DNA from: Corynebacterium pseudotuberculosis
Lineage (GTDB): Bacteria > Actinomycetota > Actinomycetes > Mycobacteriales > Mycobacteriaceae
NCBI RefSeq assembly: GCF_002155265.1
Contig: NZ_CP021251.1
Coordinates: 1,364,001 to 1,428,000 of the forward strand
DNA length: 64,000 nucleotides
Direction: 5' to 3'
Notes under the pieces: generated by a model
What the model was told of the DNA's origin: nothing
Database searches by the model: none
What the model saw: only the letters and a program-made list of their open reading frames with translations
Shown: piece after piece, positions 57,626-64,000 of the stretch
Layout of the letters: each line of letters begins with the position of its first letter
Numbering within the stretch: position 1 is the stretch's first letter
Position numbers and translations under genes: made by a program

Positions 57626-58504
57626 ATGAATGATGCCGTTAAAGGGTTTGAGCATCTTCCAAAGCCTAAAAATTCTGCTGGGCGAGATCTCAAAGCCGCC
57701 ATTAGCATTGGTGTGGGACTGGGGGTATTGGTTTTATTAGCTATCTTTGTAATTCCGCATGCTTGGTATCCGTTAGTTGCAATTGCCATAGCGCTTGCTA
57801 CTGCTGAGGTACATGCACGGCTTAGCGAAGCGGGTTACTTAGTGCAGCGATGGGTGCTTATTATTGGCGGTCAAGTCATGCTGTGGCTCAGCTTATTCTT
57901 TGGCACACGAGGTCTTGTAGCTGGTTTTGTGGCGGCTGTTTTGGTCACCATGTTCAGCAGGCTTTTTCATCATGGTCCTCACATGCCACCGAAAAATTAT
58001 TTACGCGATACTGCGATGGCGATTCTTGTGCTGACGTGGGTTCCGCTTTTTGGAAGCTTTGCAGCTATGCTCTCTCAGTTTCAAAATGACGTAGCTCCTG
58101 GGGCATATTTTGTTGTAACCTTCATGCTTTGCGTGGTTGCTTCTGACGTTGGTGGCTATGTCGCTGGTGTGATGTTTGGATCCCACCCGATGGCTCCTGC
58201 AGTGAGTCCAAAGAAATCGTGGGAAGGTTTCGCGGGTTCAGTTATTTTTGGAATGACTGTCGGCGTATTGAGTGTGCATTTTCTTCTGGATTACACCTGG
58301 TGGTGGGGCTTAATTCTAGGGTTTGGATTGGTGATTTGCGCTACCTTAGGCGATTTAGTGGAGTCACAGTTCAAGCGAGAACTAGGTATTAAGGACATGT
58401 CCGCTATGCTTCCCGGCCACGGTGGTCTTATGGATAGGCTCGACGGAATGTTGCCTTCTGCCATGGTTACGTGGTTGGTTTTGAGCTTTATCTCTTCTGT
58501 TTAA
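57626..58504 (+). CDS. cdsA: Phosphatidate cytidylyltransferase
   Basis: CdsA makes CDP-diacylglycerol for phospholipids, including phosphatidylinositol in actinobacteria. The 292-residue membrane protein has about eight spans and the CdsA signature: SPKKSWEGFAGS and GDLVESQFKRELGIKDM with PGHGGLMDRLDG. GGAGG lies shortly before the ATG. Confidence 0.96.
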   Translation: MNDAVKGFEHLPKPKNSAGRDLKAAISIGVGLGVLVLLAIFVIPHAWYPLVAIAIALATAEVHARLSEAGYLVQRWVLIIGGQVMLWLSLFFGTRGLVAGFVAAVLVTMFSRLFHHGPHMPPKNYLRDTAMAILVLTWVPLFGSFAAMLSQFQNDVAPGAYFVVTFMLCVVASDVGGYVAGVMFGSHPMAPAVSPKKSWEGFAGSVIFGMTVGVLSVHFLLDYTWWWGLILGFGLVICATLGDLVESQFKRELGIKDMSAMLPGHGGLMDRLDGMLPSAMVTWLVLSFISSV

Positions 58505-58516
58505 AGTTAGCCTGAC

Positions 58517-58556
58517 TGAGGGGACGATCATCATGATAAGTCACGTCCCCTCTTTG
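58517..58556. terminator. Terminator between cdsA and the LapA-like gene
   Basis: GAGGGGACG and CGTCCCCTC pair around an AT-rich loop with ATCATCATGAT, followed by TTTG. It lies between two convergent genes. Confidence 0.82.
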
Positions 58557-58562
58557 TCATTG

Positions 58563-58997
58563 TTAATGTTTAGTAATCTGGCGCCGTAACTGGAACATTC
58601 GTACTCCACCGACCAAGGCCATAATCAATGCTCCTGTAATGGATGCAAGAAGGAAGCCAACTCCCACTGGTACGGAGAATTCCCACGCAAACATGTGAAG
58701 GACTACTTTTTCCTGATTCTGCAAAATGAAGATAAGCAGAAGGATCAACAAGAGAGCACCGATGATGAGGGCAACCCAGGTGCCGCCAGCAAATGTCTTT
58801 TTAACTGTTTGTTTGTTGGCAGATGAGGAAGAGCTCTCGACGGAATCACTCGTCGGAACACTTAGTTCTGTGGGGGAGTGGAGGGAACCATCAGATTTAT
58901 TGCTTGAATCTGAGCCCGCAGCAGGAAACGACACATCGGAGCTGGGCTCAGATAAAGAAGGATCACGGAAAGCATCTTTGTTACGCATGCTTTCCAT
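58563..58997 (-). CDS. LapA-domain (DUF1049) membrane protein
   Basis: The 144-residue protein has a disordered Ser/Pro-rich N-terminus (about 1-65), then two membrane spans (about 72-92 and 108-130) with the LapA-family motif FILQNQEKVVLHMFAWEFSV between. Homologues are linked to lipopolysaccharide-like assembly in Gram-negatives; the role in corynebacteria is unknown. An alternative start is ATG at 58988. It is convergent with cdsA. Confidence 0.82.
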   Translation of the reverse strand: MESMRNKDAFRDPSLSEPSSDVSFPAAGSDSSNKSDGSLHSPTELSVPTSDSVESSSSSANKQTVKKTFAGGTWVALIIGALLLILLLIFILQNQEKVVLHMFAWEFSVPVGVGFLLASITGALIMALVGGVRMFQLRRQITKH

Positions 58998-59142
58998 TCA
59001 ACGTGATGGACTGGCCAATATCCAATGACTAGCGATAACAATGCGGATACAATTTGCCTGATAGTGGGTTACAGAGACGCCGAGAAACAATCATAGACAT
59101 CATTTGTCTCATAAGGTTCTATGTTTTAAGGCGTAACGTGAC

Positions 59143-60334
59143 ATGATAGTACTGATGACTACCCTTAATGATTCCACTCAGTCTGTTAAAACTACTGGAG
59201 ATGCACCAGCAGTAAAAACCTCGGGCACCCGGCGCGCTGCGACCCCGGTAAAACTAAATTTTTCCCAGCCGCGTCGGAGCATGCCCCCGAAGCACTTTGC
59301 TGATTATACGGTGGAAGAACGCATTAGCGCGTTGAAAGAATTGGGGCTGCCCAAATTTCGGGCAAACCAGATTGCTCGCCATTATTATGGTCGCCTTGAA
59401 GCGGATCCTCGTACAATGACGGATTTGCCTGCTGGTGTACGTGAAAAGGTACAAGAAAAGCTATTCCCGGTCTTGATGAATCCGATTCGTGCTATTGAAA
59501 CGGATGCTGGGGAAACCCAGAAGACGCTATGGCAATTACATGACGGCACCTTACTTGAATCAGTCCTGATGCGTTACCCAAATCGTGCGACGTTGTGTAT
59601 TTCTTCTCAGGCAGGATGCGGTATGGCATGTCCATTTTGCGCTACTGGGCAAGGTGGGCTGGATCGTAACCTATCCACTGCAGAGATCGTGGACCAAGTG
59701 CGTGCTGCATCGGCAACGATGAATGCTGAGGGGGGTAGATTATCCAATATCGTTTTCATGGGGATGGGGGGAGCCATTGGCTAACTATAAGCGTGTAGTT
59801 TCTGCAGTCCGCCAGATTACTTCTCCGGTTCCGGAAGGCTTTGGAATCTCGCAGCGTAATGTGACAGTTTCTACGGTGGGGTTGGCGCCAGCGATAAGAA
59901 AACTTGCCGAGGAAGATCTGTCAGTTACTCTTGCGGTTTCTCTGCACACTCCAGACGATGAGCTACGGAATACTTTGGTTCCTACTAACAACCGTTGGGA
60001 AGTTGCAGAGGTATTGGACGCCGCACGATATTATGCTGATCGCTCTGGACGGCGTGTATCTATTGAATACGCTCTGATTCGAGACGTGAATGATCAGCCG
60101 TGGCGAGCAGATATGTTAGGGAAAAAACTGCATAAAGCTTTAGGATCGCTTGTTCACGTCAACCTCATACCGTTGAATCCCACTCCTGGATCTGAATGGG
60201 ACGCATCGCCGAAGGACCGTCAACATGAGTTCGTTCGGCGAGTCATTGCTCAGGGGGTGCCGTGTACTGTTCGAGATACCCGTGGACAGGAGATTGCAGC
60301 GGCGTGCGGCCAATTGGCAGCAGAAGAACGCTGA
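59143..60334 (+). pseudogene. rlmN: Dual-specificity RNA methyltransferase RlmN, frameshifted
   Basis: RlmN methylates A2503 of 23S rRNA and A37 of some tRNAs by radical SAM chemistry. The first part has the radical-SAM cysteines in [12 protein letters not shown]; the second part has [29 protein letters not shown] and [13 protein letters not shown], ending with the conserved C-terminal cysteine region. At the G-tract 59766-59771 there are six Gs; five would give [12 protein letters not shown]. With six the frame ends at 59784. Frameshift or sequencing error. Confidence 0.9.
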
Positions 60335-60391
60335 TTTTGCGTTAAAGTCCGGGGTGGGGGGCGTGGATAAGCCCTTCCTTCCCAAAAACAT

Positions 60392-60438
60392 AAAAAAGCG
60401 ATCCTACCTTGCAGATATTAGGTAGGATCGCTTTTTTA
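60392..60438. terminator. Bidirectional terminator between rlmN and the DUF2631 gene
   Basis: GCGATCCTACCT and AGGTAGGATCGC form a perfect 12-bp stem with A-run before and T-run after. Confidence 0.93.
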
Positions 60439-60443
60439 ATATT

Positions 60444-60869
60444 TTAGGCCTCTGGGATAGAGCGTAGATGACGAACACGCTCAGGCTCGATGTTAAGGGC
60501 GCGTAGCTGGGAATCGCTGAGTTTGGCGTACTCACCAGTGCATGTTGCCTGCTCGTAGGTCCAGTCACGCTCCTTGTAGCCGAGGGGCTGGTTGTGGGCT
60601 GTCAGGGTTCTTACCTGTGTGCCTTGGGGCTTAACCAGCAAGTAGATGAGACCTGCGGCAATCAAGATTGCAAATGTAAACAAGAAGATGGTTTCTACGT
60701 GCCCCTTGTGGTTACCAAAGTTGTAGCCGAGAAGGAAGAGCACTGAAATCCAACCCGAAATTTGAACTGCTCGCATTCCGATGCTGTGCCAACCCCAAGC
60801 AGCAGAAGGCTCGTCCAAAGTGGACACACCATGATGAATCTCAGGGGCGATTTCGTGGGAACCAGCCAC
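60444..60869 (-). CDS. DUF2631 membrane protein
   Basis: The 141-residue protein has two membrane spans (about residues 32-50 and 60-78) and a C-terminal charged part, matching actinobacterial DUF2631, which is found next to dxr in mycobacteria as well. It starts MAGSHEIAPEIHHGVSTLDE, with AAGGAGAA just upstream on its strand. Function unknown. Confidence 0.82.
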   Translation of the reverse strand: MAGSHEIAPEIHHGVSTLDEPSAAWGWHSIGMRAVQISGWISVLFLLGYNFGNHKGHVETIFLFTFAILIAAGLIYLLVKPQGTQVRTLTAHNQPLGYKERDWTYEQATCTGEYAKLSDSQLRALNIEPERVRHLRSIPEA

Positions 60870-61420
60870 GTTGTTCTCCTTGTCTCAAAACACTGCGTTA
60901 TCTCGACAAGCTCTATTGAGCTTAAGTGGGCGTTGCAGAGTGGATACACGTAAAGATTTACCGCTTATTTTTGCACATTCCACTGGCTAAAGCGATTTTT
61001 TGCTAGACGGCTTTCGTCGCCCCAAAACAGCGCGTATTGCTTGTGGTGAGACATGACCGGGGCAGTAGGTATCGTAGGGGCCTTATTTTAGACGATCCCT
61101 CGTTCAAAAGTTGGTGCCCATTAGGGGGTGGTGTGACGAAAAATCGACGTCTACAATTTCCGGATTCTTTGACGCGTGTACCACTGATTTTGTTGAAAGC
61201 AGCCTTGGTCCGGTCAGTGATTTCGTTGGATTTAATGTCTGCAATAAAGATGAAACGGATTACAGTGCGGAACTTTGGTGTCGCTGAGTGCCCGGGAAGG
61301 ATTCAGGATGATCTGCTTCTGCGTAAGCAAAATAGGGAAGGACTGTAAAGGACTGTAAAAGAAGCCGTAAATAACCAGTGGAGATAAACGCAGATTGTAA
61401 AATGCTGCGATAATGGCGGA
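60870..61420. other. 550-base region before dxr without a supported gene
   Basis: Both strands hold open frames of about 100 codons (for example 61037-61348 on the plus strand), but none has a ribosome site, a typical start or a recognisable motif. It may be a decayed gene. GATAAT at about 61409-61414 lies 6 bases before the dxr start and is a candidate -10 box. Confidence 0.5.
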
Positions 61421-62587
61421 GTGAGCAAGCGAATTTTAATTCTAGGCAGCACGGGTTCTATCGGTACTCAGGCCCTTGAAGTTATTGAGGCAAATCCGGA
61501 GCGGTTTCAGGTCGTTGGAATTGCGGCGGGCGGACGCGATCCGCGCGCCGTAATAGAGCAGGCAAGAATATTGGGCCTTCCGGCTCATGCTGTTGCCGTT
61601 GCTGATCCTCAAGCGGCGCATGCTGTTTCTGCAGCACTCGGGAATCAGATTTTGAGTGGGGAAGATGCTGCTACCAGGCTTGTTCAGAGCATAGAAGCTG
61701 ACACTGTTTTGAATGGTTTAGTAGGGTCGCTGGGACTCTCAGCAACATTGGCCACCATTGAGAGCGGGGAGAATCTTGCGTTGGCTAATAAAGAGTCCTT
61801 GGTAGCTGGCGGGAGATTTGTTACTAGCAAAGCGCGTCCGGGGCAGATTATCCCCGTGGATTCTGAGCACTCGGCGATGGCTCAGTGTTTGCGCTCTGGG
61901 GCTCGTTCCGAGGTTGCGCGGTTTGTGCTAACCGCTTCAGGTGGACCGTTTAGGGGGTGGACTAGGCAACAGATGTGGGATGTGACTCCTCAGCAAGCTG
62001 CGGCGCACCCCACGTGGTCGATGGGACAAATGAATACACTAAACTCGGCGACTTTGGTAAATAAAGGACTGGAATTAATAGAAGCAACATTGCTTTTCGA
62101 CGTCCCCGCAGATCACATTGACGTCACGGTGCATCCACAGTCGATAGTGCATTCCATGATTACTTTTTCGGATGGTGCGACTATCGCTCAGGCGTCTCCT
62201 CCTTCTATGAAACTGCCGATTTCTCATGCCTTGGATTGGCCAGCACGCGTTCCAGACGCACAGCCTAGCCTTGATTTTTCTTCTGCAAGTTCTTGGGATT
62301 TTATGCCTGTGGATAATCAAGCTTTCCCTGCCATTCGGCTTGCCCGTGAAGTTGCACTGGCAGGGGGAACCTATCCGGCGGTATATAACGCGGCTAATGA
62401 AGAAGCCGCCGCTGCTTTTCTTGCCGGCAGGATTCGGTTCCCTCATATCGTGGATACTGTTGAAGAAATCGTCCAGAATGCTTCTGATTTTGCGGGAGAG
62501 CCACATTCCGTAGACGAGATTTTGGCGCACGAGAAAGAAGCCCGACGTCGAGCAAATCTATTTGTGGATAAACTAGCTCAGAAATAG
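61421..62587 (+). CDS. dxr: 1-deoxy-D-xylulose-5-phosphate reductoisomerase
   Basis: Dxr (IspC) is the second enzyme of the MEP isoprenoid pathway. The 388-residue protein has the NADPH motif [23 protein letters not shown], the metal and substrate sites in PVDSEHSA, and the C-terminal four-helix part. The GTG start has GATAAT 6 bases upstream and no ribosome site, so a leaderless transcript is likely. rseP follows after 54 bases. Confidence 0.97.
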   Translation: MSKRILILGSTGSIGTQALEVIEANPERFQVVGIAAGGRDPRAVIEQARILGLPAHAVAVADPQAAHAVSAALGNQILSGEDAATRLVQSIEADTVLNGLVGSLGLSATLATIESGENLALANKESLVAGGRFVTSKARPGQIIPVDSEHSAMAQCLRSGARSEVARFVLTASGGPFRGWTRQQMWDVTPQQAAAHPTWSMGQMNTLNSATLVNKGLELIEATLLFDVPADHIDVTVHPQSIVHSMITFSDGATIAQASPPSMKLPISHALDWPARVPDAQPSLDFSSASSWDFMPVDNQAFPAIRLAREVALAGGTYPAVYNAANEEAAAAFLAGRIRFPHIVDTVEEIVQNASDFAGEPHSVDEILAHEKEARRRANLFVDKLAQK

Positions 62588-62641
62588 TTGAGATTAATCG
62601 TTGCTATACTCAGCTTTTCTTCAAATAAGGAGTTTTAGTTA

Positions 62642-63856
62642 GTGCTGTCTTATTTTATTGGTGTTGCCGCATTCGCTGTCGGTATAGCTGTCACCATCGC
62701 ATTGCATGAGTGGGGACACTATACTGCGGCACGAGCATGTGGAATGCGGGTTCGCCGTTATTTTATTGGTTTTGGTCCCACAGTTTTTTCCTTTAAGCGG
62801 GGCCACACAGAGTATGGCTTTAAAGCTGTGCCCTTGGGTGGATTCTGCGATATCGCGGGAATGACAAACCAAGATCAGGTGACACCAGAGGAAGCACCGC
62901 ACTCAATGATGCATAAACCCTGGTGGCAGCGCATTATAGTGCTGTTGGGTGGCATCATAATGAACATTCTGGTGGCTTTGATTGTTCTCTATGGGGTGGC
63001 GGTGACCACGGGATTGCCCAACAACCATGTGGATACCACTGCTACAGTCGGAGAAACTTCTTGCGTAGCTCCTAAACAGATTGATGCTACGACGTTGGCC
63101 CCGTGTAATGGCGTAGGTCCTGCAGCTGAAGCCGGTTTGAGGCAAGGCGATAGGATTGTTGCCATCGACGGACAAGCTATGCGCTCATTTGTCACGGTCA
63201 GGGATTATGTTCGGGATAAAGCGGGAAAGACCGTAGCTGTTACTGTGGACCGAGATGGGGCACAGTTAACGTTTAATGTTCCGGTGGCAAACGCTTTGCG
63301 GTTAAATACCAAAGGGGAAGAAGTATCGGTTGGAGCTATCGGCGTATCCAGCGCGCCGTTGAAGAATGTCATTCTCCACTACGACGCGGTTTCAGCAGTG
63401 GGCGGAACGCTGAGTTATGCCGGTGACATGCTTGGCGCCACTCTTAAAGGACTTGCAGCGTTTCCCGCAAAAATACCAGGCGTTGCGGCCTCGATCCTTG
63501 GGGGACAGCGTGATCAAGAAAGCCCTGTGAGTGTTGTTGGTGCTTCACGTATCGGTGGTGAATTAGCTCAGAAATCCCTGTGGAGTATGTTCTTCTTGAT
63601 GCTTGCCAGCCTGAATTTTTTCCTTGCGCTGTTTAACCTCATCCCGCTTCCGCCGCTGGATGGTGGCCACATTGCGGTGGTGATCTATGAGAAGCTTCGT
63701 GATCTTCTCCGCAAAGCCCGTGGTCTAGAGCCCGCAGGACCAGCCGATTACACCAAGCTCATGCCGCTAACTGTTGGAGTCGCCGCACTTCTTATGGGCG
63801 TGGGAGCGTTGGTTATCATCGCCGATGTGGTCAACCCAATCAAGCTATTTGGCTGA
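62642..63856 (+). CDS. rseP: Site-2 protease RseP (M50 family)
   Basis: This intramembrane metalloprotease cuts membrane-bound regulators (RseP/Rip1 type). The 404-residue protein has the zinc motif ALHEWGHY (HExxH) in the first span, a PDZ domain (about residues 155-240, GVGPAAEAGLRQGDRIVAID) and the second metal motif FNLIPLPPLDGGH. The GTG start has AAGGAG about 10 bases upstream. In mycobacteria it is followed by ispG; here the window ends. Confidence 0.95.
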   Translation: MLSYFIGVAAFAVGIAVTIALHEWGHYTAARACGMRVRRYFIGFGPTVFSFKRGHTEYGFKAVPLGGFCDIAGMTNQDQVTPEEAPHSMMHKPWWQRIIVLLGGIIMNILVALIVLYGVAVTTGLPNNHVDTTATVGETSCVAPKQIDATTLAPCNGVGPAAEAGLRQGDRIVAIDGQAMRSFVTVRDYVRDKAGKTVAVTVDRDGAQLTFNVPVANALRLNTKGEEVSVGAIGVSSAPLKNVILHYDAVSAVGGTLSYAGDMLGATLKGLAAFPAKIPGVAASILGGQRDQESPVSVVGASRIGGELAQKSLWSMFFLMLASLNFFLALFNLIPLPPLDGGHIAVVIYEKLRDLLRKARGLEPAGPADYTKLMPLTVGVAALLMGVGALVIIADVVNPIKLFG

Positions 63857-63862
63857 TAACAG

Positions 63863-63908
63863 CCAGGCCAGCCCTCTCACAAACCTCTTTGAATTCGGGC
63901 TGGCCTGG
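63863..63908 (+). terminator. Strong hairpin after rseP
   Basis: CCAGGCCAGCCC and GGGCTGGCCTGG form a perfect 12-bp stem with a 22-base loop. No T-run follows, so it may end the transcript only partly or protect the mRNA 3' end. A second hairpin TGGGT/GCCCA with TTTTT sits at the very end of the window. Confidence 0.55.
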
Positions 63909-64000
63909 GAGTGCTTATACATTGTGATGAGTAAGCACGGTGCTAGAATTTGGATTCATCTGATTTATCCCATTGTGATGGGTGTAGCCCATTTTTGTAC

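Noticed and set aside
61037..61348. 103-codon ORF before dxr
   Set aside because: No ribosome site and no motif; an equally long open frame exists on the other strand.

Overview
The window is chromosomal DNA from an actinobacterium, very probably a Corynebacterium of the diphtheriae/ulcerans/pseudotuberculosis group. This is inferred from gene order (hisF-hisI-trpC-lgt-pyk; sepIVA-yceD-rnc-mutM-smc-ftsY-glnK-glnD-ffh; rpsP-rimM-trmD-rplS-lepB-rnhB-yraN-comM-dprA-xerC; rpsB-tsf-pyrH-frr-cdsA-rlmN-dxr-rseP), from the protein sequences, from AmtR-like and DtxR-like operator sequences, and from moderate GC. No rRNA, tRNA, CRISPR array, prophage or insertion sequence was recognised. It is mostly core genome.

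Layout. Bases 1-4457 hold the end of a histidine cluster (impA-like, hisF, hisI), a membrane protein, a TrpC homologue and lgt. Bases 4700-9614 hold pyk, a DM13 protein and glgP. Bases 9867-14557 hold accessory metabolism: a DCC thiol-oxidoreductase, an M20 amidohydrolase, a GalT-like DUF4921 protein, an unknown protein and a glycerate kinase. Bases 14700-17717 hold nitrogen and alanine metabolism: gdhA behind three AmtR-like boxes, and ald. Bases 18749-37786 hold the cell division, RNA processing, DNA repair, chromosome and SRP block, with an alanine symporter and a giant unknown protein (1201 aa) between smc and ftsY. GlnK and GlnD follow, but the ammonium transporter gene found there in relatives is missing. 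Bases 38022-53373 hold translation and secretion genes, a fructose-type PTS protein, tex, comM, dprA, xerC and an M23 peptidase. Bases 53741-63856 hold rpsB-tsf, pyrH-frr-cdsA, a LapA-like protein, rlmN, a DUF2631 protein, dxr and rseP.

Four genes are interrupted. smc has an in-frame amber codon. yraN, rlmN and a RibD-like reductase gene each have a one-base indel in a homopolymer. The yraN indel creates an apparent yraN-comM fusion that is best read as two overlapping genes. Three indels in homopolymer tracts make sequencing error a serious alternative to real decay.

The points most worth a second look are: a TrpC homologue that lacks two catalytic residues of indole-glycerol-phosphate synthase; a DtxR-like box on a promoter that reads into a gene-free stretch with hairpins between dprA and xerC (a candidate iron-regulated small RNA); the smc stop codon; the missing amtB; a row of genes whose -10 boxes lie about 7 bases before the start codon (leaderless mRNAs); and several very short ORFs with good ribosome sites. 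I did not find a clearly new multi-gene system. The 1201-residue protein next to smc is the largest unexplained gene.
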